Assembly: GCF_050947875.1 (NCBI RefSeq)
Contig: NC_134573.1
Coordinates: 37,751,615 to 37,815,614 of the forward strand
Length of the DNA stretch: 64,000 bases
Direction: 5' to 3'
DNA from: Dermacentor variabilis
Lineage: Eukaryota; Arthropoda; Arachnida; Ixodida; Ixodidae
The stretch's first letter is position 1. Each line of letters starts with the position of its first letter. Of the stretch, positions 12,101 to 22,349 are shown piece after piece. Both the position numbers and the translations under genes were made by a program. The notes under the pieces are model-generated. The model saw nothing but the letters and a program-made list of their open reading frames with translations. It searched no databases and had not been told where the DNA came from.

Positions 12101-15012
12101 CTGACTCCTCCAATTATATAACTTGATGCATTGCTAAATGCGCAGCAGGCTTTCGCCCTCACATGTTTCAGGAGCCTAAAATACTGCTGAACTTTTTTCC
12201 ACCATGGGAATCACTGTTTGACAGCTTCTGCCAGAACAGTGCCATTTCAAATTTGTTGGCATTATGTATTTCAGCTGACGTAGGAAGTGATCTTGCTTCC
12301 ATTAGGGGAAGCGCACTTGCAGGGGCACGGCGTGGCATTCGATATGCTGAATGTGGAAATGAACAGGAGTATGATGTTTGCATAGTACATCACAGTACTT
12401 TTTCATGGGATTTTCGTGGGGATTTTACAATAGATCTATATGGACAATAATTCAATATATCCGTGTTCAATATACAGTTGAATCCTGCTACATACAATGA
12501 AATTGGCAGGGCACGAAAAAACTTTTGTTGCAGAATTTCGTTGGGGTGATATAATCAAATACATAGGTGACACGCGACTTGCTGACACAAAAAGAAAGCT
12601 TTAATTCCAAAAATTGGTCAGCTTAGCTTGTTTGCGCTTCTGGCCAAGCGATGGCACAACACGACTCTCGCATGCCGCCAGCAGAGCCATTGCCTCATTG
12701 TCGTCCTGGGACCCGATGCAGTGCCCGATTGTATCAAATGCATCCGTGGCCTTCAATGTAGTCGGTAATCCGGGCTCACGTTGTGCGGCTCTTTCATCTT
12801 CATCTGACAAAACACAGTCTTCCTGGACGCTCTTCAGGATTTCTTGGTCTGTCAATTCTTCAGGCACCACCACGCACGAGTCAGCTTGGATGTACTCGTG
12901 TTGGGATGTACATCGGGGGCACATCTCCACTTTCTTGCAGGACTGCCCACAGGGCTGCAACTTCATCAGACGGTGACCCGTCTCCATTGCTACCTTCATT
13001 CTCAGAGTCCGAAGTCTCGGCAGCCTGCGCAGTGAACCTAGCACGGTGGAAGCAATCGCAGATTATGGTGCTTCTCGTTGTGCACCACAAAGCGGAAGTC
13101 ATTTGGAGCACCATAAAGAGGTCCACTTTTGTCTTACGGCCCAACTGTGTACACATTTCAGAAGCAGCCTTTGAATAAGGTGCTCACGGTAGAGGCCTGC
13201 TTGACGCTGTGGATGACCGCTTGGTCAAGGGGTTCAATGATAGAGGTGCAGTTCGGTGGGAAGAACCTTAACTACATGTTTCCTTCTCGGCATCCTCTAT
13301 GTGGGCGGAACGATTGTCTAAAAGTATGCAACCTTTCGACCTTGCCTGCCCCTGTTCCAGTCGAAAGCTTCGACCCACTCTCCAAAAATAGCCCAGGTCA
13401 TCCACGCCCGAGTGTTAGCCACATACTTCACGGGAAGGCTCTGATTTCCTTTGAAGCAGCGTGGTTTGGCACTTTTTCCAATGACCAAAAGCAGTCGCTT
13501 GTCCGAACCGTCCATATTAGCGCACAGGAGCACGGTTATTCTCTTATTACTGTGCTTGCCTCTGTGGCAGTGCAGCCCCTTAAAAGGACTGACAACCAAT
13601 TTTCTTGGTACCCATTTTTTTTATTGCCATGGAAAGCTTACTGGCCAGACCATCTAATTATGAAGCAGTAACACGAAAAACGTTGTGAAACATTTTTATC
13701 AGAATTTTTCTACCTGCAGTGAGGACGAAGTCGTTCAATGGAAGCGGGCAGAAAACTGTGATAGGTGAGCGCGATAGCGATTATAGGCCGGCACTAGTGG
13801 GAGGCAGATGACAAATGCGGCCGTAGGTGTGAGAAAGTATTATTTTGTTTATCAAATCGATGTTCCTGTGATTCACGTTTTCTAATGTGTTAAAAGTATT
13901 TCTGCGTTGAAGTGGACTTCGTTTTGCCGGGATTCAACTCCGTTGCAGTGGCGCAAGAATCTGCGCCTTAAGCTTTTTCATTCAGTATACCATAGTAAAT
14001 CAGAATTTCTCCCAAAAAGCACCTTTACCCCCCACATTGTTTCACGATGCCGAGATGATGTCGGTAAGGTTAGGCTCTATCACTACAGGACAGACCGGTT
14101 CAAGTAGTATTTATATTTTCCCCGGATCATCTAGGAGGGGAATAATTTGTCAGCGAAATTGCAGGACTGCAAGAATGTCAACTTTTTTTCTAAGAGCAGA
14201 TACCCCCTGCAATAGTACCTGGTACTGCAGTACTCTTTGAATAAAGAATATAGCGACAGCATGACAGCAGCTGAAATACACTTGCATCGTCTCATACAAA
14301 CATGTGCACAGCACCTCATTGTCAAGCTTTCATGGCAACTTGCAAAATAAAAGCACCGTGCTTTTTGCTTGGCTACTGGGTCGCATACCGAGTAGCCCAA
14401 GTTGGTCTGATGGTCAGTTTGGAACTCTGTTCCTTCAGCACAGCAGCCTGAGGCTCTTTCCACCCTTTAGACCGTGGAGTACCCAAAGATCCAATTTGGA
14501 ATGAAGGAGGTTAGACACGGACAGCCAGATATACCGATTCAGACTTACTGCAAATTTTGCGGCATTTCCAAGAATGCTAATCACATCAAAGGTCACCTGG
14601 TATACGAGCGCATGTCTGACTCCCCTCTCGTACCATTTTTGTGTGCCCAGGTGTGATGCAACTAATGGCCAAGGCATACCTGACGTGGCAAGACCCACGC
14701 TACCTGGAGTCGTGCCTGCGTTCAGGCCAGATGATCTGGGAGCGTGGCCTCCTGCGCAAGGGCCCCGGCATCTGCCACGGCATTGGTGGCAGTGGCTATG
14801 CCTTCCTGCTGCTCTACCGACTCACGACCGAGCTGCGCTGGCTGCACCGGGCGCGCCAATTTGCCGAGTTTATGTTCACCGACGAGTTCAAGCAGGCACG
14901 CACGCCAGACTGCCCCTACAGCCTCTTCGAAGGGCTTGCCGGAACGGCATGCTTCCTGGCCGATCTGCTGGAACCACGCAGCGCCACCTTTCCGCTGATT
15001 GACCCATTCTAA
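3023..15012 (+). CDS. LANCL3-like: LanC-like protein (LANCL3 type), 3' part of gene, three exons
   Basis: Three exons (3023-3146, 8152-8367, 14651-15012) join in frame through phase-1 GT-AG introns into about 233 C-terminal residues of a LanC-like protein. These proteins are eukaryotic relatives of bacterial lanthionine cyclases with an alpha/alpha-barrel fold and a zinc site. LANCL members bind glutathione and have been linked to glutathione addition to dehydroamino acids. Visible hallmarks are YDVEYLG|AAHGLSSIL across the first junction, the HWCHGAPG box (zinc Cys), the GICHGIGGSGY box (zinc Cys-His) and the C-terminal YSLFEGLAGTACFLADLL block. All three zinc ligands are present, so the fragment looks functional. 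LANCL family proteins are about 400-420 residues, so roughly 190 N-terminal residues must be encoded upstream of the window. I favour LANCL3 over LANCL1/2 from the SPCPLMYAYYDVEYLG stretch, recalled from family knowledge. Confidence 0.88.
3965..4235. repeat. Degenerate minisatellite, unit about 20-30 bp
   Basis: A core close to GTGGGCCAAGTCAATTTT with a CGGAG-like linker recurs about ten times in diverged form, for example near 4010, 4030, 4165 and 4200. Spacing is irregular, so this is an old array with many substitutions and small indels. No coding potential is apparent. Confidence 0.75.
5038..5165 (+). pseudogene. Relic of REAEAKRRR-type basic reading frame
   Basis: From the ATG at 5038 the + strand reads as a low-complexity, Ala/Arg/Glu/Gln-rich peptide (an AARAEAQRHHRQNPEGR segment) interrupted by an in-frame TGA at codon 17. 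The pattern matches the small basic ORF at 35885-36220 and the - strand relic near 33350-33560. In my recollection such repeats form the N-terminus of Helitron-like proteins in ticks. The short length keeps confidence modest. Confidence 0.45.
6070..6130 (+). repeat. Tc1/pogo-type terminal sequence
   Basis: The segment beginning TACAGTGTTACCCACTTATA and continuing with ATATTGGATATAACAATG resembles the ends of Tigger/pogo-family elements, which pair a CAGT start with repeated TATAACGA-like words. No matching inverted end was identified nearby, so the element may be truncated or its partner too diverged to see. Confidence 0.5.
6665..7508 (+). pseudogene. Decayed 3' end of a non-LTR retrotransposon
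   Basis: The + strand contains, in shifting frames, SLYNNTKGSALPFEAQ, a cysteine-rich box (EEACVCCNN, then a QHI..KCEE segment, i.e. CxxC...H...C) and an FEYWWKK segment. All three recur in the same order in the better preserved - strand copy at 33660-34540, for example EEACACCGK and LEDWWKKS. That order is typical of a LINE C-terminus. The copy carries several stops and frameshifts and ends at a TCATCATCATCA run (7498-7509), which fits a LINE 3' microsatellite tail. The clade is unresolved. Confidence 0.7.
8152..8367 (+). CDS. LANCL3-like: LanC-like gene, second exon in window
   Basis: The exon follows the acceptor TTGTCTCTACAG and ends before GTGAGC. It is 216 bp, starting and ending in phase 1. 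It encodes the AAHGLSSIL helix segment and ends in the IHWCHGAPG box, whose Cys is the first zinc ligand of LanC-like proteins. The Gly codon of that box is split by the next intron. Confidence 0.9.
9117..9486 (+). pseudogene. Possible LINE C-terminal fragment
   Basis: One + strand frame reads CVTVFNASALPRALEMWNGLPRQ, followed by a FRTE segment. This resembles the conserved end of CR1/L2-type LINE proteins, where a FFPR.I..WN.LP pattern precedes the stop. The fragment stops at 9486 with no tail visible. It is short and unsupported by other domains. Confidence 0.4.
12475..13670 (-). pseudogene. Tigger/pogo-type transposase relic
   Basis: On the - strand, 13599 to 13318 encodes ITVLLCANMDGSDKRLLLVI followed by GKSAKPRCFKGNQSLPVKYV and AWMTWAIFGEWV, which are hallmarks of the DDE domain of Tigger/CENP-B-like transposases. 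Just downstream, in other frames, come DNRSAH and LRFFPPNCTSIIEPLDQAV, the usual block after the second catalytic Asp. Then 13044-12601 encodes an acidic tail with LTDQEILKSVQED. Frameshifts and stops separate the parts, and the N-terminal DNA-binding region was not found. The - strand 3' end appears to be at TACAGTTGAATCCTGCTACA (from 12473), a pogo-like terminal repeat. Confidence 0.8.
14651..15012 (+). CDS. LANCL3-like: LanC-like gene, terminal exon
   Basis: The exon follows the acceptor TTTTGTGTGCCCAG and runs to the TAA at 15010-15012. After the split Gly codon it encodes VMQLMAKAYLTW, the KGPGICHGIGGSGYAFLLLY block carrying the zinc Cys-His pair, and YSLFEGLAGTACFLADLL near the end, terminating in IDPF. 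The end of the frame coincides with the expected family C-terminus, so it looks complete and undamaged. Confidence 0.92.
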
Positions 15013-18000
15013 GGGGCACTTGGCCGATGTATTTTGCAAGGCCATGCCGAGGGTGTGTCTACACCGTCGTCTGCAGTGTCTGCTGGTTCAGTAGTGGGTG
15101 CCGAAGTGCAGAAGGGCAGCATAGGGTAGAGGAAGTCAGAATGTGGATTGCCAACAAGCACAGGGTGATAGGAAGGCACTGAGAAGCAAGCGCGGGACGC
15201 AAGAAAAAGGGGCAGCCCGACAACTGTAGCGAACTGAGCAATTGGGTTAGTCAGCAACTACGACTGCCGTAGCAACATCAAGGATCAAACAGGACACGTA
15301 AGGGAAAGAATCATAAGTGTAGCTTAGCATTCTTTTGAACGGTAGAAGAAAGAATGTAATGCACAAAAAAAGAAACAGGATACACGGGAGTCCGACTCGC
15401 ATGTTATGTCTCTTTCACTTGGTTAGAGAAATCTTAGGCACACCATACACAAACTTTCTCAACATATGCTTTATTGAGATTAGTGTAGTGTCGCTATCGA
15501 CTCGACATAGCTGTAAGCCGGCAGTGTTGCCTGTTTTGGAGTATGCAGCGCACTTTTGTTGTAATCACTGCACTCTGACGGGCTACAACAGTGTGTGCAG
15601 AGCGCTGCCTTCTTGTTTGCTTATAGAAATTGACTTTAATCATAGCTGTGCTAGCTTTGAAGGGAGCCAAATGCTGGTCTTCACATTTTGTCTATCTACT
15701 TATTTGAAATGGGATGCTAATAAGTAGGGCCACTTTGTTGATTATTCAGATAGTATTGCTGCTCACCAAAATGGCAGTGATAACGTTTTATTGCTGGTTG
15801 CTATCCTTAACTGTAGTACTTTCAGCATTGCCTTCATGTCACATTTTTAGGATTGTTGCAGCAAACCATGCAGTTCTGCGAGGTCGTTGAGCGTGCTGGG
15901 AGAATGCACAGATTATAGGAAACTGCGCCTTATGCGCTATTGCAATCATGTTGAGAACGGAAAAAAAAGAAAGAAAAGCATTTTGTGCAGCACTTAGTGT
16001 GCTTTGTTAAACTTCCAGCTCATTTTCAATTGCAACTCCTGACTTGTGCTCTTGAAATACATCCAGCAGATGTCCACATTATCGAGGCTCACATTTAGAT
16101 GCAACAGTTGTATGTTCGAGCTTTGTTCTTGATAAGCGCAACTTGAATAACTTGAATCAAAGTTGGCTCTATTTCAGCAACATGAAGTCACAGGGTTTGA
16201 CTCCGAATGTAAGCATATGAGAGTGAGTCGTGAAATTGTCACTCCAAGTAAAACAATATCCATAAACACAAGGTGTCTCGCATTTAGCAGAATATATCCT
16301 TACTTGATGTCCCAAGTGCATTGTTCTTGAAAGTAATGGATATCTTGCATAAGCACAGTTGTTTTATAGGCCACTCTATTCTACAGCGGAGAACAAGAAC
16401 TTGTTGCGTAGTCAGTTTCTTTAAATAGATGCTAGTTGGCACAGTTAGTGCTTTGTATTGGTTGCAGTTGATATAGTATACCGATTTATTGCAGATTACC
16501 GACATAGTGGGCGTATTTTAGCTTTTTAACAAAGCATTGAAACGTCGTCCCTTCCACCGTTTGCACTGAACTAAGCCTTCCTTTTTCATGTCGTTTTTAA
16601 TTCTTTTGCAGAATATGTGGCATGTGCAAGCGCTAGTTCCAACTAATGATTAATGCATTGGACTATGTAATGTATAGTTATTTATAGATAGTGACGTTAT
16701 CAGGAAGCCAAACGAAAACTGTTACTAAATGCAAAAACCGGTGGCGACCCCTTGCTAACAAAAATAGAAGCGCCAACATACTGAAAAGCAGTGCAGACAG
16801 GAAGACTACACGAAGATGACAACACAGACGCTGGCTATCAACTGGTGATCTTTATTTTAGGAACAACCACCAGTTCAGAGTCCATGCCTGTGTTTTTGTC
16901 TTCCTGTGGTCCTGTTGTCGGCACTGTTTGTTTATTATGCTGACATTCAACAAACTGGTCCAACTTGTCACTCTTGTATGATAAAAGCAAAGCCATGTGT
17001 CGCTGTGTACTGTATTTTGTTCTCTCATAATTATTTCTAAACAAAGCTCGAAGATAGTGTTTGTATGTGCTTTTTTTTTAACTGTTTCTTGTGGTTTTAT
17101 TGCTCACTCGCAGTTTAAAAAAAACAGACAAGCTGGTCCATTCTTGTATGCTGCAAATCACAAAGTGCATAAAGCAATGACACGCCTTTCTGTAGTGCAG
17201 TCCAGGTGTTATGGCGTGAAGTATTTGTCAAGAGACGTGGTAATCTACAGTCGCCTTCACTTCCCCTTGCACTGTTTGTCACTAGAGAAGATGCAGGTAG
17301 AGACTTGGCAGCAGTAGAGTTAAGTAACGAGGACAAGTACAGGTCCTCTTCACTGTAAGCAGTTAGTCTATACTGGGTTGTTGGCCTTTGTCGAGCCATT
17401 TTTTTGCTGGCTGGCATTGAAGGCACATAGGACACTATCCTACTTATCTATGTAGGCTTTGTTACCAGCAAGACCAGAGATATGGTGTCGTGTGTTTGTA
17501 GAGACCGGATGATGTCACTTAACTGATAGCTGCCTTTCGTGGTGCTCCTGTGGCTGTCTCACACATTGAGTTAGCACATTCTGCACGGGCTGTGCTTACT
17601 TGGCTGCTTTTTCAGTTGCCCATGTGGTAGCTTCGTTGCCGCCTTACATCCACTGGTAGCCGGCGTATTGCTGTTTCATTTGCTAGTGTTTTAAAGGAGT
17701 ACTGACATAACATTTTTTACTTCTTGTCTCGCTTTTTTTTTTTCATATTTTTCCTGTGGTAACTTGTGGTCCTTACCCTCTGAGCCTTAGAAGAAAGGAC
17801 AGGCAAGCTGCAAAGCGCCTGAAATAATTTACTATTGTACTTGTTTCTATGAATCAGTTGTGGTTAGCCATTCCTCGTTTCGCAACCAAATTTGGTATTG
17901 GATTAACATATCCTACATTTCTTGACATTCGTACTCAGCGAGTGTCATACTTTACTTCATTAAAATGACAAACTGGGCGAGTTTATTTTTAAATGCAGGA

Positions 18001-20652
18001 GGCACGTGGTATAGCTTATGTGACTTCGAAAATAAGTCCAGCTACAAGTTAGTGCCGCGAGAGCAAATTTTGCTGATTAATACACACTGCAACACGGTAA
18101 GGTCAGAATATATAATCATGTAAGTACAGCGACCCACCAAGATCTTCGTGCAGCAACATGTGTTGCCCTCAAAGATGCTATTTTTTCTGTAGGCTGTGAC
18201 CTGTATTGGCAGTCTATCGAAGCTCTCGTAAGAGACAGAGAGAAGAAAAGAAAAAAACAAAGGTTAGTGACTCCCTATCCGACAGCTCTGTCTGCAGCAG
18301 TTTGTGGGAATCTACCATTAAGCTGCTTTCCAGAAGAGGTAGCTTAAAGCTGCAGAATTTTTGTTTCCCCTGACATCTGAACAGAAGACGTCAAGCATAC
18401 ACTGACCCTAAGGCTGCAAAGGGCCGGTTAATATTGAAGGCCAACTGCAACCGAACTTTGGGCTTCGTAATAGTTTAGTTTCAGATAGTGTAAATATAAG
18501 GCAGCCTCCCTGCAAAACTCTACCTTCGAATTACTGTGGATTCGTGTTATTTGGCTCGCAAAAGTGTAGATGCCTTTGATGCCACAAGTGAGAAAGAAGA
18601 AACTGCTGCCATTGGCATTCGCTGGAAGGGACGCACGACTCGGGAACACGCAGCTCCTCAGCGTGACCTTGTAGAAAGGGCTCCACCTGCGGCACACTGC
18701 AAGAACATTGAGGCAGCGTGCTAGCAGTTGGGCCATATTTGCTAACCATGAGGTGCGCGCATTGTCTGCTTAGGCGCCATTTTAACACTGCTAGTAAGAA
18801 AGTTAGGCAATTACTAACCCTGCCATTGCCAAGGTTGCTTCAGTAATATATGCGAGGTGCCTTGCTTTCTACTTTTAAAGATTTTTTATGATCACCCATG
18901 CTATGTGGCACAATTATTTTTCTTTAGCTGGATTATTCCCAGAGGAATACATTATTTTCGTGAGAAATCGAAATAAATTCATGGCTAATTAACAAGTTTT
19001 TGCAAGCGACCTAGTTACTCTGCAGCATATATTAAAATTTACAAATTTTAGCGGGTGACCTCAAGAGTCATAACCACTTGGAACAAATCCTGAGGATGAC
19101 ACCAGGTTCGAGATATGCGTCCCCAAAGTTTGCGATGAAATGTGAAAGCGTGTTCCAGAAACTTTTGAACTCTGATGCATAAAAAGATGTTTTGTTAAAA
19201 AAAGGTTAGTGGAATAACAGTGCACTTTTACCCCAAGTTTGACGACAGTGATCTCAAAACTGGCAATATTTTCAAAATTTGTTCCAAGTGAATTTGCCTT
19301 GTTAAATCATTGGCTTCAATTCATGTACTACTGTGTGAATACTAAAGTAGACTAGTTGAAAAGTTCATTAGTGAAATTTTGTTAGTTGATTACGCAGTTT
19401 TATTTCCATTGTAATATCCACTTCTTTGAGTAATCCAGCAGAGCAAGTATACTTGTGCTATATGTCACTGGTGGCTTATAAAAATTCTGTCAATGTCGAA
19501 ATAAAACATCCAGTATAGCACTCATTTGTAAGTGATTTAGCCAAAGTTAAATTTGTTTGCAGTTGGCCTTTAAGGCTCTGTTGCTTCTGCAACTGCCAAG
19601 AGAAATATACAACAAATTTTATCTTCGACACGCCGTTCAAAGACTTGCGCACAGTGTTCTATATTTTGACGCCTTCAATGTGTGTGGCATCCGACTTGTG
19701 TGACGACTGCAGCTTTTTGACATTTCTCATTGTGAAAACTTCCTTGCTACACTGCATTCCAAACTGCAGTTTGATTGATTGCTCTTATTCAAATGTGGTG
19801 TTTCGTGTGATTGAGACTACTTTCAGCAGGCATTGTCTCTAGCTCATGCTGAAGCTTAGAACTCTCGTCTCAAGAGCTTATAAAGAGCACTCAGATAAGA
19901 TCAGCTTCTGCAATGACTCATTTCACAATTCTGCCTGACAGAATTTTGAGGAACAGTAAATCATAAGATACCAGTAGGGCATCTGCTTCAAAACTATTAT
20001 TTGCATTTTAAAAATGCTGAATATTAGTGGCAGAAAAAAAAAAATGACAGCCAGACTCTCTTGAGGTTCATGCCCAGACTGGCCGATCACTAATCTCACA
20101 GTAAATATGCATTTTTACGGTCTCTTTCTTCCGCAAAAAGCTATTTGAAGTTTGCTAGAACAAGTCTATGCGTTCTTCGGAATCCAATGCGATCCTTTTT
20201 TAATGTTTGGCTAGACCTAGGCAGACACTGCTGATGTCTACGATGGCATGGAGAGATGCCATTAGGAATTCAAGTGGGCTTGTTTATGTCCATGTTTTCT
20301 ATTTGTGCGCTATCTCTGGCTTACTGTACGTTCACTTGCAGCAAGGTGACCTATTTGGCATTCTAAAAGTGTAGTGCCTATGTATCTTGCTTAACTGCCT
20401 CCTAGAGCTCCACTTTTCAGTGGTACAGTAGCCTTTGTTGCGATATGCAGCTGCAAGAAAAATGCATTCAGCAGTAACCATGAGAATGAAATTCATAAGT
20501 CGAGTGATTGCTTCCCAGTAGACTGCTGAAAAATCCTAATGGTTCGCTCTATCGAATAAAGCATACAGGTGCTATGACATCGTTCGGTCTCCAGGATTGG
20601 TCCGCATAATGAACTAAATTAAAACCCTTCCCAGGACCCACATTATGCACGA
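15013..20652. other. 3' UTR / intergenic, no gene seen
   Basis: The first part is presumably the 3' UTR of the LanC-like gene. I could not place its end: AATAAA words occur far downstream (for example near 18971 and 19500), and nothing shows which is used. A segment at about 16790-16930 (CAGGAAGAC words around a TTTATTTTAGGAAC core) looks like a dispersed repeat but is not identified. The rest is AT-rich with no recognisable coding sequence. Confidence 0.4.
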
Positions 20653-21136
20653 GTACAGTAGACTTTCGTTAATTTGACTCTGGTTAATTCGATCCCGGCC
20701 AAAGGTCCCGGCCAGTGCCCATGTATTTTTGTGGGCCTAAACTTTTGTTATTTCGATCCTAAAATTGGCCTTCGCCAGATAATTTGAGCTTTACCAGTCA
20801 GCACACACATGTCTGACGCCTATGATGACCCCGATAGTGACACCTTAAGTGGCAGCGTCACTCTCAGCGGAGCTTAGAGGACAGTGAATGCGTTGAGTAC
20901 ACATCATCTTTTGTCTGAAACGCCTATTTTTGTCCCACCCTAGGAACATTTGCAAGCAATAATCATAGCTCACGATCTTCCGTTACGGTATTTACCCGAT
21001 TCTAGCGCACAGAAGAAAACTGGGTTTTGTGTATGACTGGGCTGCGCGATGCAGTCATACACAAAACCATAAGCGCCTTTGCAACTTTCGCATGCTTTGC
21101 CACATAACACAGCTGTATTGCGGTGGAACAGGCTTT

Positions 21137-21264
21137 AAAATAATTAAGGGAAAATGAGATGTCCACCCAATCGTAGCAATTGCCACAGAGGAAACACATA
21201 TGGGTTCCTTTTGTAGCAATTGCTACAATTGAGTGGATGTCTCGTTTTCCCTTAATTATTACTT
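21137..21264. repeat. Foldback MITE
   Basis: The left arm AATAATTAAGGGAAAATGAG (from about 21139) is mirrored by the right arm ending CTCGTTTTCCCTTAATTATT (to about 21261). The arms continue inward through a CCACYCAAT word to GTAGCAATTGC. Arms are about 48 bp with a loop of about 25 bp. It has no coding capacity and lies inside the pogo-type element. Confidence 0.8.
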
Positions 21265-21731
21265 CTCTCCACCTTGCGAGTTTCCGCAGAACTATTACGT
21301 CAGGCTTTAAAATCGTTTGTGGTGAAGCTGACTTCTAAAACCGGCCACCATTGTGCAACAATTTTACAGCGGAGCTGTATATGTCTGCCCTCCCATACAT
21401 TTTTCAATCTTCGTACCTCAAAACCCCCGTGCCCTCTATGAGGAGGCAAAGCAAACCAGTAAGGCATGTGCTGACAGCTGGTATACCAAGAGGAAAGCTA
21501 AGAAACCATCCAATACATGGTTTCGTACAATAATTACTAGAGCGAACTGTGGCGCTAATGTCTACGGGAGCTGCAATCGGGGCAGTTCAGCCAGTATGGG
21601 AATTGTGGGAAGTACATGGATTTGCGTAAATTTTGTCCTTCTGGCTTCAAACATCTCTTCGACATTGTACATTCGTCGTTTTCAACGAAGTACTGCATAA
21701 TAAATAATTCAATAAACATTATTAAGTTCAT

Positions 21732-21804
21732 CCGCTGGCTGGAGTCGAAAACAGGACCTCTAACACAGAAGCCCAACAGTGAAACGATTACGCCACGGAT
21801 ACAT
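21732..21804 (-). repeat. tRNA-derived SINE head (degenerate)
   Basis: On the - strand, an A-box-like TGGCGTAATCG (complement of 21785-21795) and a B-box-like GTTTTCGACTCC (complement of 21741-21752) lie at normal tRNA spacing. The sequence between them has a plausible but degraded anticodon-arm region. This fits a decayed tRNA-derived SINE rather than a working tRNA gene. Confidence 0.5.
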
Positions 21805-22349
21805 GCATCAACAAGTGTCATAAAAGGCCCTTGCGAAATTCTTGTGGGCAAGCCAGCATCTTGAGACACCTGGCACATTTCAATTTGGATGCCTCGGCAG
21901 GTCGAGCCACTATTTGTAGCGATTGTACGTGTTTGCAGAGTATTCTACACACGTAGAAGGGAAAAGCCACAAAATAAGTCATCTTTCACACTCAGTGGTG
22001 TGCTTTTGTTTTTATTTATTTATTACCTTTTTTTCTTTTTCTACAGCTCCGCTGGTAGCCCACATTCGCAGACTAGAAAGGCTGCAATTTTTTCTTCAGA
22101 AAACTGGGTGCACGTTAGGTTTCCACTTTGGTTAGGAGCTTTATCGTCATTTCCGTGTCAGTTTTCTGTTTTGGGCACAGAAAGTGGGTGCCGGCTTGAT
22201 TGGGGGGCGTATTAGAATCGCACAAATACTTCCAAATAAATCATTGGTGTGTTTTGCAGTTTTTTCTGCATATTTAATTCATCCTGCCAGATAATTTCAA
22301 CCCTTTTTGTTGGTCCCGTCAGAGTCGAATTAACAGAAGTAGACTGTAT

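Larger units (their letters stand above)
8368..14650 (+). other. Intron of LanC-like gene
   Basis: A 6.3-kb GT-AG intron. It holds a weak LINE C-terminal fragment (9117-9486) and a Tigger transposase relic (12475-13670). Near 9801 a CAGTAGAACCTTG word resembles a pogo-type element end. Other open frames, such as those near 10000-11500, match nothing I recognise. Confidence 0.7.
20653..22349. mobile_element. pogo-type non-autonomous DNA element with nested insertions
   Basis: The left end reads TACAGTAGACTTTCGTTAAT and the right end, read as reverse complement, TACAGTCTACTTCTGTTAAT. Both are followed by CGACTCTG or TGACTCTG, giving terminal inverted repeats of about 28 bp with a TA at each edge, as for pogo/Tc1-type elements. 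GTTAATTCGA-like words repeat inside the left end. No transposase was recognised in the 1.7 kb between them. The interior instead holds a foldback element (21137-21264) and a - strand tRNA-derived head (21732-21804), so this is a nested composite. Confidence 0.6.
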
